Assembly (NCBI RefSeq): GCF_008086045.1
Contig: NZ_VSEY01000013.1
Location: 124,001-188,000, forward strand
Direction of reading: 5' to 3'
Length of the DNA: 64,000 nucleotides
From: Nonomuraea sp. PA05
GTDB taxonomy: Bacteria; Actinomycetota; Actinomycetes; Streptosporangiales; Streptosporangiaceae
Below the pieces are notes generated by a model. The model searched no databases and was not told the origin of the DNA. It was given only the letters and a program-made list of their open reading frames with translations. Positions 24,105 to 33,008 of the stretch are shown here, piece by piece. Numbering within the stretch: the stretch's first letter is position 1; every line of letters begins with the position of its first letter. Made by a program: the position numbers and the translations under genes.

Positions 24105-24962
24105 ATGCACAACACCATGAAGACCCGCACCATCGGCGACCGGCAGGTCGGCGTCATCGGCCTCGGCGCCATGCCGATGTCGGTCGCCGGCCACATGCCG
24201 GACGAGGAGCAGTCCATCCGGACGATCCACGCCGCCCTCGACGCCGGCATCACCTTGATCGACACGGCCGACGCCTACACCCCGTCCCACGAGGACGTCG
24301 GCCACAACGAACGCCTGGTGGCCCGGGCCCTGTCCCTGTGGGGCGGCGACACCGGCGCGGTGCTGGTCGCGACCAAGGGCGGGCACACCCGCACGCCGGA
24401 CGGCTGGGACGTGGACGGCAGCCCCGCCTACCTGCACCAGGCCTGCGACCGCTCGCTCAAGGCGCTCGGCGTGGACAGCATCGGCCTCTACCAGCACCAC
24501 CGGCCCGACCCGAAGGTGCCCTACGAGGAGACGATCGGGGCGCTGAAGGAGCTGCACGACGCGGGCAAGATTCAGGCGGCGGGCATCTCCAACGCCAACC
24601 CCGAGCAGATCAGGCTCGCGCACGGCATCCTGGGCGAGCGGCTGGTGAGCGTGCAGAACGAGTACTCGCCGCGGTTCCGCTCCAGCGAGCCGGAGATCGA
24701 CGTGTGCGCCGAGCTCGGGCTGGCCTTCCTGCCGTGGTCGCCGCTCGGGGGCATCGGGCGTACCGGGGAGCTGCGCGCCGCCTTCGTGGAGATCGCCGAC
24801 GCTCACGGGGTGTCGGCGCAGCAGGTGTGCCTGGCCTGGGAGCTGGCGCGCAGCCCTGTCGTCATCCCGATCCCCGGGTCCAGCCGGCCGGAGAGCATCG
24901 TGGACTCGGCCGCCGCGGCCTCGCTGGAGCTGAGCGAGGAGGAGCTCGCCCGCCTCGGGTGA
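24105..24962 (+). CDS. Aldo/keto reductase
   Basis: 285 residues from ATG 24105 (ATG 24117 also in frame). NADPH-dependent reductase barrel: GDRQVGVIGLGAMPMS, catalytic Asp in LIDTADAY (DTADAYTPSHEDVGHNE), Lys in VATKGGHT, and the cofactor motif PIPGSSRPESI near the C-terminus. Substrate unknown. It lies under a MerR-type promoter and directly after the DHA2 efflux gene, consistent with an electrophile or redox-stress response. Confidence 0.87.
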   Translation: MHNTMKTRTIGDRQVGVIGLGAMPMSVAGHMPDEEQSIRTIHAALDAGITLIDTADAYTPSHEDVGHNERLVARALSLWGGDTGAVLVATKGGHTRTPDGWDVDGSPAYLHQACDRSLKALGVDSIGLYQHHRPDPKVPYEETIGALKELHDAGKIQAAGISNANPEQIRLAHGILGERLVSVQNEYSPRFRSSEPEIDVCAELGLAFLPWSPLGGIGRTGELRAAFVEIADAHGVSAQQVCLAWELARSPVVIPIPGSSRPESIVDSAAAASLELSEEELARLG

Positions 24963-24970
24963 GCACCCCT

Positions 24971-25996
24971 TCACAACGCCCGCGCGCGCAAGATCCTGAC
25001 GTGGACGTCGCTGCCGACCGGCGGCAGGTCGGCGGCGAGCACGTCCCCGGGCTGCAGGCAGGTCAGCGGACCTGAGCAGGTGTCCACGTCCACGCGAGTG
25101 GCGATGCCGAGCGCGACCGTCCGCCGCAAGGTCCCGGCGGCCACCACCTCACCAGGGGTGGCGCCACCGGCCGGCCCGAGCACGAGCCGGGTGTGCTCGG
25201 GCCGCGCCGCCAGCGTGTGCGGCTGACCGGTGAGGGCGGGTGGCAGCAGGTTCGTGTATCCGAGCAGCCGCGCCGTGTCGGCGTCGCTCGGCTGGTCCAG
25301 CACCTCCGCGGTCGGGCCGTGCTGCCGGATCCGGCCGCCGATCAGCAGCGCCGTGTCCTCGGCCAGGGCGAGGGCCTCCTGCCGGTCATGGGTGACCAGG
25401 ATCGTGGCGGTGGGCTGCCCGGCCAGCGCGGCGCGCAGGTCGGCGAGCAGGTCCGCGCGGGTGGTGCTGTCCAGCCCGCTGAACGGCTCGTCGAGCAGCA
25501 GCACCCGGGGGGCGGCGGCGAGCGCGCGGGTGATGCTGACCCGCTGGGCCTCGCCGATGGACAGGCTGCGGGCGTCCCGTCCCGCCAGCGGCGCGAGGCC
25601 GAGCGCCTCGATCCACGGCCACGCCCGCTCGCGCGCCTCGCGCCGGCTCACGCCGCGGAAGCGCAGCCCGCTGATCACGTTCGCCGCCACGGTGCCGCGG
25701 CGCAGGATCGGCCGTTGCAGCACCGCCGCCAGCGCGCCCCGCATCAGGGACGGCGTCGCGGGGCGGCCGTCGAGCAGGACCTGGCCGCTGACCCGGTGCT
25801 GGCTGAGCAGGCCGAGCGCGCGCAGCAGGGTGGACTTGCCCGCGCCGTTCGGACCGAGCACGGCCAGCGTGCGCCCCGCCGGGACGTGCAGCTCCGGCAC
25901 ACTGACCAGCTCCCGGCCACCGCCGCCCTGCGCGGACCGGCCACCTGAACGCACTCGCAGGTCCCGGCACCCGATGCCGGCGCTCGGGTCGCTCAC
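24971..25996 (-). CDS. tupC: Tungstate/molybdate ABC transporter ATPase
   Basis: 341 residues from GTG 25996, GTGA overlap with the permease. Walker A GPNGAGKST, signature LSIGEAQRVSITRAL (non-canonical LSIGE), Walker B VLLLDEPFSGLD, H-loop ILVTHD. The C-terminal ~100 residues (LAARPEHTRLVLG, GEVVAAGTLRRTVALG) form a TOBE/MOP-like domain that may sense the oxyanion. Last gene of tupABC. Confidence 0.85.
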   Translation of the reverse strand: MSDPSAGIGCRDLRVRSGGRSAQGGGGRELVSVPELHVPAGRTLAVLGPNGAGKSTLLRALGLLSQHRVSGQVLLDGRPATPSLMRGALAAVLQRPILRRGTVAANVISGLRFRGVSRREARERAWPWIEALGLAPLAGRDARSLSIGEAQRVSITRALAAAPRVLLLDEPFSGLDSTTRADLLADLRAALAGQPTATILVTHDRQEALALAEDTALLIGGRIRQHGPTAEVLDQPSDADTARLLGYTNLLPPALTGQPHTLAARPEHTRLVLGPAGGATPGEVVAAGTLRRTVALGIATRVDVDTCSGPLTCLQPGDVLAADLPPVGSDVHVRILRARAL

Positions 25997-26694
25997 CGCG
26001 GCACGGCCCGTCGCTGCTGCGCCATCGTCAGCGCCAGGTTCACCCCGAACGCGATCACCAGCAACACCAGCCCGAACGCGATGGCCAGGGAGAACTGCCC
26101 CCGGCTGGTAGCCAGCACGGCGGCGGTGGTCAGCACCCGGGTCTGCCCGGCCAGATTGCCCCCCACCATCTGCGCGGCCCCGACCTCACTCACCACCGCC
26201 CCGAACCCCGCCATCGCCGCCGCCAGCAACGGCAGCCTGGCCTCCCCCAGCAACGCCGCGAACGCCCGGACCGGAGTCGCCCCCAGCGCCTGCATCTGCA
26301 CCCGGAAATCCGGATCCACCTGCTGCACCGCCGCCGCGACCAGCGCCACCACGATGGGCGTGGCGATGGCGCCCTGCGCGATGACCATCGCGGCGGGGGT
26401 GTAGAGCAGCTCCATCCCGCCCAGCGGCCCGCTACGCCACAGCAGCACGGTGACGAACAGCCCGATCACCACCGGCGGCATGCCCATCCCCGTGTTGGCC
26501 GCCGCCAGCGCGATCCGCCGTCCGGGAAAGCGGACCAGCGCCAGAGCCGCGCCCAGCGGCACGCCCACGAGCAGGGCGACGGCGGTCGCGGTGAGCGAGA
26601 CCCGCAGGGTCAGCAGGATGATCGACCAGCTGTCCTCGTCCCCGGACCAGAGCAGCCCGACCGCCTCCACCAGCCCGTCGAACAGCACGTCCAT
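25993..26694 (-). CDS. tupB: Tungstate ABC transporter permease
   Basis: 233 residues from ATG 26694, three bases after tupA. Five to six helices. The coupling motif FRVQMQALGATPVRAFAALLGEARLPLLAA is typical of TupB/ModB-like permeases. With TupA and TupC it completes a tungstate-type importer. Confidence 0.87.
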   Translation of the reverse strand: MDVLFDGLVEAVGLLWSGDEDSWSIILLTLRVSLTATAVALLVGVPLGAALALVRFPGRRIALAAANTGMGMPPVVIGLFVTVLLWRSGPLGGMELLYTPAAMVIAQGAIATPIVVALVAAAVQQVDPDFRVQMQALGATPVRAFAALLGEARLPLLAAAMAGFGAVVSEVGAAQMVGGNLAGQTRVLTTAAVLATSRGQFSLAIAFGLVLLVIAFGVNLALTMAQQRRAVPR

Positions 26695-26697
26695 CGC

Positions 26698-27573
26698 TCA
26701 CTGACCCAGCTTCGCCTCGTCCGCGCCCGCGTCGGGAGTGAACAGCGGCTGGCCGAACTTCTCCTTCCCGTACGCGCCGATGAGCTGCTGCGCGGGCGCG
26801 GCGACGATCCAGTCGGCGAACGCCTTCGCGCCCTCCGGCCGGACGCGGTCACCGGCCTTCTTCGTCATCTCGATGACGTGGTAGACGTTCAGCAGGCTCG
26901 GATCGCCCTCGCTGAGCACCTCCAGCTCCAGGGTGTCGCGCTGGGTGAGGTAGGTGGCCCGGTCCGACAGGGTGTAGCCGGCCTTCTCGCTGGCGACCCG
27001 CAGGGTCTCGCCCATGCCCTGCCCGGTGGACTGGTACCAGGAGCCGCCGGGGGTCACCGCGGCCTTGGACCAGATGTCCTTCTCCTTGGCGTGCGTCCCC
27101 GACTCGTCGCCGCGCGAGACGAACGCCGCCCGGGCGTCCGCGATCCTCTTCAGCGCCTCCGCGCTCTTCGTGCCCCGGATCTTCGCCGCGTCGGCGGGCG
27201 GGCCGAGCAGCACGAAGTCGTTGTGCATGACCAGCCGACGGGAGCCGGCGCTCCCTTCGGCCACGAACTTCTCCTCCGCCGCGGGCGAGTGCACCAGGAG
27301 CACGTCCGCCTCGCCGCGCCGGCCCAGCTCGATGGCCTGGCCGCTGCCGACCGCGAGGGTCTTGACCTGCCAGCCGCTGTCGCGGGTGAAGGCGGGCAGC
27401 AGCTCGTCGAGCAGCCCGCTGTCCTGGGTGCTGGTCGTGGTGGCCAGAATCAGTGACTTGTCCGCCGCGGGGCTCGATGCCGCCGGGCCGGCTGTGGAGG
27501 GGGTGGTCCCGCAACCGGCGACCAAGACCGCCGCGACCCACGCGCCGATGAGCAAGAGCCTTCTACGTATCAT
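26698..27573 (-). CDS. tupA: Tungstate-binding lipoprotein TupA
   Basis: 291 residues. Lipobox LVAGC, then ILATTTSTQDSGLLDELLPAF. The TTTSTQDSGLL motif is diagnostic of TupA and forms the oxyanion pocket. Further conserved segments are VGSGQAIELGRRGEADVLLVHSP, FVSRGDESGTHAKEKDIW and GQGMGETLRVASEK. It binds tungstate (or molybdate) outside the membrane for TupBC. The start is 53 bases from the divergent GntR-PBP regulator. Confidence 0.9.
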   Translation of the reverse strand: MIRRRLLLIGAWVAAVLVAGCGTTPSTAGPAASSPAADKSLILATTTSTQDSGLLDELLPAFTRDSGWQVKTLAVGSGQAIELGRRGEADVLLVHSPAAEEKFVAEGSAGSRRLVMHNDFVLLGPPADAAKIRGTKSAEALKRIADARAAFVSRGDESGTHAKEKDIWSKAAVTPGGSWYQSTGQGMGETLRVASEKAGYTLSDRATYLTQRDTLELEVLSEGDPSLLNVYHVIEMTKKAGDRVRPEGAKAFADWIVAAPAQQLIGAYGKEKFGQPLFTPDAGADEAKLGQ

Positions 27574-27625
27574 CGTGGCCCTATCTGTGCTACTGCAGAG
27601 CAGTGCAAGTGTAAATTACCCAAGC

Positions 27626-28612
27626 GTGACCCGATATCGGGAAATCTGCACCGACCTCGCGCATCAGGTGACGGCGGGAACCCTGCACCCCGGCGACGAA
27701 CTGCCCGGCATCCGCGAGCTCGCCCAGCAGTGGCACACCACCGCCTCCACCGTCAGCCGCGCCCAGCGCGCCCTCGCCGACGCCGGCGTGCTGGAGCTGG
27801 CCGACCGCCGCCGCGCCCGCATCGCCCCCGGCGCCGCGCTCGCCGCCCGCCGCTTCCTGCACGTGGACGCGGTCTTCACGCTCGCCGGCAGCGACGACCC
27901 CGCCCTCGACCTCCTCACGGGCACGATGGACGGCAAACTGAGGATCGTCACCCGCGAGGGCAGCGTCGCCGGCCTCAGCGCGGTACGCCAGGGCCACGCC
28001 GACGGAGCCGCCATCCACCTGCTGCACCAGACCGGCGTCTACAACGCGCCCTTCGCGCTCGGCATGCTGCGCGGCCACGAACCGCACCTCATCCACCTCT
28101 GGCGGCGCGAACAGGGCCTGATCGTCGCCCCGGGCAACCCCCACCGCATCACCCGGATCGCCGACCTCGCGGACCGGCGTGTCTCCGCCCGGCGCCCCGG
28201 CACCGGCACCCGGATCCTCCTCGACCGGCTGCTCCTGGCCGCCGGCCTCGACCCGGACGGCCTGCGGGGCCCGCAGGTGGGCTCCCACCTCGAAGCCGCC
28301 CTGGCCGTCGCCACCGGCACCGTCGACGCCGGCCTCGGGGTGCGTTCCGCCGCCACCGACCTGGGCCTCGAGTTCGTTCCGCTGACGTGGGAGGACTTCG
28401 ACATCGGGCTGACCGGGCAGGCGCTCGGCCCGGCCGTCCACCTCATCGCCGCGCTGCGCACCCCCGCCCTGCGGCGCAGGATCGCCGCGCTGGGCGGCTA
28501 CGACACCTCCCGTTCCGGCACCGTCACGAAACTCCCCGGCAACGTCGCGCGACACGTACCCACAGAACCGGAGCACGCACATGGGCCTGGGCGAACTCCC
28601 GCACGACCATGA
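27626..28612 (+). CDS. GntR-HTH plus PBP-like oxyanion-responsive regulator
   Basis: 328 residues from GTG 27626. The first ~70 residues are a GntR-type winged helix (YREICTDLAHQVTAGTLHPGDELPGIRELAQQW, TASTVSRAQRALADAGVLE). The rest is a type 2 periplasmic-binding-protein-like domain (GQADGAAIHLL-like DGAAIHLLHQTG, EQGLIVAPGNPHRI, RRPGTGTRILLDRLL, TGTVDAGLGVRSAA) as in PBP_like one-component regulators of molybdate/tungstate uptake. It is divergent from tupA and probably represses it when tungstate or molybdate is bound. The C-terminal ~25 residues are disordered and overlap the next small ORF. Confidence 0.8.
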   Translation: MTRYREICTDLAHQVTAGTLHPGDELPGIRELAQQWHTTASTVSRAQRALADAGVLELADRRRARIAPGAALAARRFLHVDAVFTLAGSDDPALDLLTGTMDGKLRIVTREGSVAGLSAVRQGHADGAAIHLLHQTGVYNAPFALGMLRGHEPHLIHLWRREQGLIVAPGNPHRITRIADLADRRVSARRPGTGTRILLDRLLLAAGLDPDGLRGPQVGSHLEAALAVATGTVDAGLGVRSAATDLGLEFVPLTWEDFDIGLTGQALGPAVHLIAALRTPALRRRIAALGGYDTSRSGTVTKLPGNVARHVPTEPEHAHGPGRTPARP

Positions 28613-28760
28613 CGAGCACCCCCACTCGGGCGGCGCCGTCCACCACCTGCCCGCCGGCGCCAGACCGGAGGCTCCGCGCGATACGTCCCGGCTCGTAGCC
28701 GGACCTGGCGCAAAACCCTTTGAGACGGCGCGGGCGCGCTGGCTAGCCTGCCGTCCATGA
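28581..28760 (+). CDS. Small His-rich ORF
   Basis: 59 codons from ATG 28581, with GGAG seven bases upstream. The N-terminus GELPHDHDEHPHSGGAVHH is His/Asp-rich and could bind metal ions. The C-terminal half looks less protein-like and covers the GNAT promoter. Its stop overlaps the GNAT start (ATGA) and its 5' end overlaps the regulator gene. It may be a real metal-binding peptide linked to the tungstate locus or a truncated gene start. No family recognised. Confidence 0.4.
   Translation: MGLGELPHDHDEHPHSGGAVHHLPAGARPEAPRDTSRLVAGPGAKPFETARARWLACRP
28720..28749 (+). promoter_or_regulatory. Leaderless promoter of the GNAT gene
   Basis: TTGAGA (28720-28725), 18-base spacer, TAGCCT (28744-28749), then seven bases to ATG 28757. 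A -10 box this close to the start codon predicts a leaderless transcript, common in actinobacteria. Confidence 0.6.
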
Positions 28761-29548
28761 TCTCCCTCGCGCGGCACCGCCTGACCCCTGCCGAGACCGG
28801 CCCCGCGCTGCGCGCCCTGAGCGAGTGGACGCCCGCCGACGCCCCGTCCGGCGGCCTGCATCCCGGGGACGTGGGCTGGCAGCTACGGTTCGGCGACGCG
28901 GCCTTCTTCCTCTGGACGGACGGCACCGCCCCCGCGGCGGTCGGCTTCCTCGACGGCCCCGTCCTGCGCGTGACCGCCGCGCCGGACGCCGACCTCGAGG
29001 CGCTCGCCGCCGACGCGGAGGAGCTGGGCAACGACCAGTGCGACGGCCTGCCCATGCCGGGGTGGGGGTTCGACGAGGAGGCCTGGGCCGTCCTGTCGTG
29101 GACCCCGCGCCCGGTGACGAGCCGCGCCCAGCCGGTCGGCGAGTCCGACGCCGCCGACCGGGTGCTGGTGCAGCGGTCCGCCTTCGCGGGATCCACGTTC
29201 ACCGTCGAGCGGTGGCGCACGATGAAGGAGTCGCCGGCGGGCGGGCTGGCCGTCGAGACCCTCGTACGCACCCCGTCGGGAGAGCCCGCCGCCGCCGCGA
29301 CCGGATGGTTCGCGGGCGCGGGCCGGTGCGGCCTGCTCGAACCGGTCGGCACCCACCCGGACCATCGCGGGCACGGTTACGGGCGCGACGCCGTCCTGGG
29401 CGCGTGCGCGGCCCTCGCCGAGCGGGGGTCCAGCGCGGTCGCCGTCCTGACGCCGGCCGGCAACGAGGCGGCGGTGGCGCTCTACCGGTCGGCGGGGTTC
29501 ACGGTCCTGCGCGAGAACCACGACCGGGTACGCCCTCGGCCCGCCTGA
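28757..29548 (+). CDS. GNAT-family N-acetyltransferase
   Basis: 263 residues. The C-terminal half holds the GNAT fold: LLEPVGTHPDHRGHGYGRDAVLGACAA (acetyl-CoA pyrophosphate loop HRGHGYGR) and NEAAVALYRSAGF. The N-terminal half (LRFGDAAFFLWTDG, VLRVTAAPDADLE) resembles a degenerate second GNAT lobe. Substrate unknown. Convergent with the hemopexin-repeat gene 16 bases downstream. Confidence 0.8.
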   Translation: MISLARHRLTPAETGPALRALSEWTPADAPSGGLHPGDVGWQLRFGDAAFFLWTDGTAPAAVGFLDGPVLRVTAAPDADLEALAADAEELGNDQCDGLPMPGWGFDEEAWAVLSWTPRPVTSRAQPVGESDAADRVLVQRSAFAGSTFTVERWRTMKESPAGGLAVETLVRTPSGEPAAAATGWFAGAGRCGLLEPVGTHPDHRGHGYGRDAVLGACAALAERGSSAVAVLTPAGNEAAVALYRSAGFTVLRENHDRVRPRPA

Positions 29549-29564
29549 AGCCCTGCCGGGCCGG

Positions 29565-30308
29565 TCACCTGCCGGTCCGCCAGGCGTTCAGGAACGGCCA
29601 TTTGACGTCGAGGTTCACCAGCTCGATGACCCGCCGATCGTCGAAGATGATGCGCTCGTTGCCCTTGTAGTAGCTGAATTTCGGCGTGTCCTTCTCGATC
29701 TCCAGGGAGATGTCGTCGAGGTCGCTGCGGAACCGCTTGGGCAGCAGCGCCTCACCGTAGAACGGCAGGGTGGGCACCTCGAACGTCTTGGAGAACAGCA
29801 TGGTGGCGGATCCGCCCCGCACTCCAAGGTGCTGGATGGGGGCGGCCTTGGGGTCGGTGGAGTTGAAGTCGGTCAGGCCGTCGTACGGGATGGGGATCCT
29901 GAAGGGGCCGCTGACGATGCCGCTGTCCTCGAAGATGATCGCCTGGGTGCCCTTCGTCCAGGTGTGCCGCCAGCGGAACTTGGGCCCGCTGAACGCGATC
30001 GCCGCCGCGTCGATGTCGCGGGTGAACTGCTTGGGCAGGAACGGCCACTTCTTCTTGATCGACGCCGGGCCCTCGATGAGCCCGCGGTCGTTGAAGATGG
30101 CGTACTGGCTGCCGATCAACGCCATGTGCTTCCACAGGTTCCGCTCCTTCACCGTGGTGACCGCGTCGAAGGCGCGCAGTTCCGCGGCGGGTGAGCGGTC
30201 CTGGGGCGCGACGGCGGCCGTCGCGGACGGGGGTGCGGTCGCCGCACCCAGGGCGGCCACGGCCACCGCCAAGGCCAGCAGCCGCACTCTTGATCTCATC
30301 TTGCGCAC
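29565..30308 (-). CDS. Secreted hemopexin-repeat protein
   Basis: 247 residues from GTG 30308 (GGGAG six bases upstream). ATG 30299 is an alternative. The signal peptide ends near ATA-A. The mature part has about four hemopexin-like blades: ELRAFDAVTTVKERNLWKH, YAIFNDRGLIEGPASIKKKW, AIAFSGPKFRWRH/TQAIIFEDSG and FSYYKGNERIIFDDRRVIE. This matches the pattern F-D-A, aromatic-rich strand and I-xx-x-W-P-F at blade ends. Bacterial hemopexin-repeat proteins are often secreted toxins or carbohydrate or heme binders. The function here is unknown, and no linkage to the hmu locus is visible. Confidence 0.72.
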   Translation of the reverse strand: MRKMRSRVRLLALAVAVAALGAATAPPSATAAVAPQDRSPAAELRAFDAVTTVKERNLWKHMALIGSQYAIFNDRGLIEGPASIKKKWPFLPKQFTRDIDAAAIAFSGPKFRWRHTWTKGTQAIIFEDSGIVSGPFRIPIPYDGLTDFNSTDPKAAPIQHLGVRGGSATMLFSKTFEVPTLPFYGEALLPKRFRSDLDDISLEIEKDTPKFSYYKGNERIIFDDRRVIELVNLDVKWPFLNAWRTGR

Positions 30309-30511
30309 GCTCCACTCCCATCGCCGGGTCGAGTTGCTCGAAGGTCACGAACGGTTCGCCCGGCAGGCGGCGGTGGATGAGGGGTGAACCGTCCAGGTGT
30401 GCCCGGTCCTGCCTGCGCCATGGCGGGCGGGTGATCAGGGCCGGGGCGTGGTCCGCGCTAAACTCGGCGGCGACGGCCAGGTCAGATCGGGATCGGACGG
30501 CGGGGCGCGGC

Positions 30512-31510
30512 ATGGTGACCATGGAGGACGTTGCCCGGCTGGCCGGTGTGTCGAAGATGACCGTCTCCAACGTCGTCAACAACCGTGACGGCGTCAGCGA
30601 CCAGGTGCGCCGGCGGGTGCTGGCGGCCATCCGGGAGTCGGGTTACCGCGTCAATCTCTCCGCCCGCTCGCTGAAGTCCGGGCGCACGGGCGTTCTCGGC
30701 CTGGCGGTGCCCGAGATCGACCTGCCGTACTTCAGCCATCTGGCCTCCCTCGTCATCGACGCGGCCAGGAGCCGGGGCTACCACGTCGCGCTGGAGCGGA
30801 CCGGCGCGGTGGAGGCGGGCGAGGCCGACGCGCTCGCCCATTCCCGCATCCTGCAGTTCGACGGCCTGATCATGAGCGCCGTGGCCCTCAACGGGCTGGA
30901 CGACCGGCTGACGGAGGCGGGCCATCCCATCGTGATGCTCGGCGAGCAGGACTTCGGCGACCGTCTCGACCACGTCGCCATGCCGAACGAGGAGGGCGTC
31001 AGGGCGGCGACGCTGCACCTGGCCGATCAGGGGTGCCGCCGGATCGGGATCGTCTCGGGCGTGCCCCGCGACGGGGTGAACGTGATCACCCGCCGCTACC
31101 ACGGCTACCTGGCCGCGCTGGCCGAGCGCGGCCTGGACGCCGATCCGCCCCTGCTGCTGCCGCTGGAGGACATGACCATGGAGGCGGGCCGCGACACGGC
31201 GTACCGCATGGTGGATTCGGGGGTGGAGGTGGACGGGCTGGTGGCGGTGACCGACACCGTCGCCGCCGGGGTGCTGCGCGGCCTGGCCGACCGCGGTCTG
31301 CGGGTGCCGGACGACGTCCGGCTCATCGGTTTCGACGACGTCCCGCAGTCGCGGTTCCTGGTGCCCTCGTTGTCGTCCGTGGCGCCGGATCACCGGTGGA
31401 TGGCGGAGACGGCGGTCGATCTGGTGGTGCAGCGGATAAGCGCGCCGTTGCGCCCGGCCGGCCAGTACGTGGCGCCGTTCGAGCTCATGATCCGCGAGTC
31501 GACACGCTGA
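30512..31510 (+). CDS. LacI-family transcriptional regulator
   Basis: 332 residues from ATG 30512 (ATG 30521 also possible). HTH MEDVARLAGVSKMTVSNVVNN and hinge NLSARSLKSGRTG, then a PBP-like effector domain (DGLIMSAVALNG, VRLIGFDDVPQSRFLVPSLSSV). It lies just upstream of a secreted GH43 enzyme whose promoter carries two LacI-type boxes, so it most likely regulates that gene in response to arabinose- or xylose-containing oligosaccharides (inference). Confidence 0.88.
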   Translation: MVTMEDVARLAGVSKMTVSNVVNNRDGVSDQVRRRVLAAIRESGYRVNLSARSLKSGRTGVLGLAVPEIDLPYFSHLASLVIDAARSRGYHVALERTGAVEAGEADALAHSRILQFDGLIMSAVALNGLDDRLTEAGHPIVMLGEQDFGDRLDHVAMPNEEGVRAATLHLADQGCRRIGIVSGVPRDGVNVITRRYHGYLAALAERGLDADPPLLLPLEDMTMEAGRDTAYRMVDSGVEVDGLVAVTDTVAAGVLRGLADRGLRVPDDVRLIGFDDVPQSRFLVPSLSSVAPDHRWMAETAVDLVVQRISAPLRPAGQYVAPFELMIRESTR

Positions 31511-31517
31511 CTCGCCC

Positions 31518-31546
31518 TTGACGGTCGCGCTGTTCGCGTTAACACT
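31518..31546 (+). promoter_or_regulatory. GH43 promoter with overlapping LacI-type box
   Basis: TTGACG (31518-31523), 17-base spacer, AACACT (31541-31546). The -10 region overlaps TGTTCGCGTTAACA (31531-31544), an imperfect LacI-type palindrome (5 of 7 pairs). Confidence 0.5.
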
Positions 31547-31596
31547 CGTGCACATCTCCAAGTGCTCGGTCGTTACCGGTCCTCCCCCAGGCCGGA

Positions 31597-31610
31597 TGTT
31601 AACGCTAACA
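31597..31610. promoter_or_regulatory. LacI-type operator before GH43 gene
   Basis: TGTTAACGCTAACA pairs at 6 of 7 positions around a central CG and abuts the ribosome site AAGGAG (31611-31616). With the box at 31531 it would allow two-site repression by the LacI protein encoded at 30512. Confidence 0.7.
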
Positions 31611-31622
31611 AAGGAGTCCGCC

Positions 31623-32984
31623 GTGAATCTCCGCCGCAGAGCACTCGCCCTCCTGGCCGCGTTATGCGCGGTCCTCGTGGTCAACGCCTCCCCGGCCGCC
31701 GCCGCCAACACCGCCTACGTGTTCGCGTACTTCACCGAGTCCCCGAACATGAACGGCGCCAACTACGGCCTGCACCTCGCGGTCAGCCAGGACGGACTGA
31801 ACTGGACCCCGCTCAACCAGAACAACCCCGTCGCCACCCCCACCGCCGGCACGCTCGGCCTGCGCGACCCGTTCATCCTGCGCAAGCAGGACGGCACGTT
31901 CGTCATCCTCGCCACCGACCTCAACGGCACCGACTTCAGCCAGAACAGCCAGTACCTGCACGTCTGGGACTCCACCAACCTGACGAGCCTCACCGGCTAC
32001 CGCCGCATCCGCATGCACACCCTCAACACCCACACCTGGGCGCCGACCGCCTTCTGGGACGCCTCCCGCGGCCAGTACGGCATCGTCTACTCGGCCAACA
32101 ACGGCACCGACGTCTTCATGGTCAACTACACGACCGACTTCCGCACCGTCACCGCCAACCAGGTCTACTTCAGCCCCGGCTTCCCCGTGCTCGACGGCGA
32201 CATCGTGGTGGACGGCTCGACGTTCTACCTCTACTACAAGAACCTGTCCAACGGGCTGCTGTACGGGGCCCGCTCCTCCACCGGCGCCGCCAACAGCTAC
32301 ACCACCTACACCAGCGGCCTGCGCCAGGGCAACGCCATGGAAGCCCCGCTGCTGATCAAGAACAACGCCGGCACCGGCTGGTGGCTGTGGGGCGACTCCT
32401 TCAGCCCGGTCAACAACGACTACTACGCCTGGTCGTCCCCGAACGTCGGCGGCAACTCCTGGACGGTGCTCGACCAGCGCGCCTACACCCCGCCGCTGAA
32501 CGCCAAGCACGGCTCCATCGCCGGCATCAGCGCCGCCGAATACAACGGCCTGATCTCCCGGTGGGGGACTCCCGCCTGGACGCGACTGAAGTCCTCGAAC
32601 TTCCCCGACCGGTACGTGCGCCACGCCGACCTCGCCGGCCGCCTGGACGCCTACCCCTTCGACCCCTACCAGGACCAGCTCTGGCGGATGGCGCCCGGAC
32701 TGGCCGACAGCACCGGGGTGTCGTTCGAGTCGGTCAACTACCCCGGCCGCTACCTGCGGCACAGCAACTACGCGATCCGGCTGGACATCAACGACAACAC
32801 CGCCGCCTTCCGGGCGGACGCCACCTTCTACCGGGTCGCGGGGCTGGCCGATTCGGGCTGGTCGTCGTTCCGGTCGTACAACTTCCCTGACCGGTACCTG
32901 CGCCACTCCGGCTACCTGCTGCGCGTCGATCCGATCAGCACGGCCACCGATCGCGCGGACGCCACCTTCCGCCTCACCCCCTGA
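31623..32984 (+). CDS. Secreted GH43-type glycosidase with AbfB arabinose-binding domain
   Basis: 453 residues from GTG 31623, AAGGAG six bases upstream. The signal peptide ends near AAA-N. A five-bladed GH43-like propeller (about 30-310) has FAYFTESPNMNGANYGLHLA, LRDPFILRKQDGTFVILATDL, WAPTAFWD, DGDIVVDGSTFYLYYKN and AMEAPLLIKN. A C-terminal beta-trefoil AbfB (CBM42) has three repeats: SSNFPDRYVRHAD, SVNYPGRYLRHSNY, SYNFPDRYLRHSGY. Likely acts outside the cell on arabinose-containing hemicellulose. Which linkage it cuts cannot be read from sequence. LacI-type boxes precede it. Confidence 0.87.
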   Translation: MNLRRRALALLAALCAVLVVNASPAAAANTAYVFAYFTESPNMNGANYGLHLAVSQDGLNWTPLNQNNPVATPTAGTLGLRDPFILRKQDGTFVILATDLNGTDFSQNSQYLHVWDSTNLTSLTGYRRIRMHTLNTHTWAPTAFWDASRGQYGIVYSANNGTDVFMVNYTTDFRTVTANQVYFSPGFPVLDGDIVVDGSTFYLYYKNLSNGLLYGARSSTGAANSYTTYTSGLRQGNAMEAPLLIKNNAGTGWWLWGDSFSPVNNDYYAWSSPNVGGNSWTVLDQRAYTPPLNAKHGSIAGISAAEYNGLISRWGTPAWTRLKSSNFPDRYVRHADLAGRLDAYPFDPYQDQLWRMAPGLADSTGVSFESVNYPGRYLRHSNYAIRLDINDNTAAFRADATFYRVAGLADSGWSSFRSYNFPDRYLRHSGYLLRVDPISTATDRADATFRLTP

Positions 32985-33008
32985 CCCCGGGTCCAGGCGA
33001 GACACGAC

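Noticed and set aside
29565..30308. Hemopexin-repeat protein as part of the heme-uptake system
   Set aside because: It is about 17 kb from the hmu locus with no iron box, and bacterial hemopexin repeats usually do not bind heme. Kept as unknown function.
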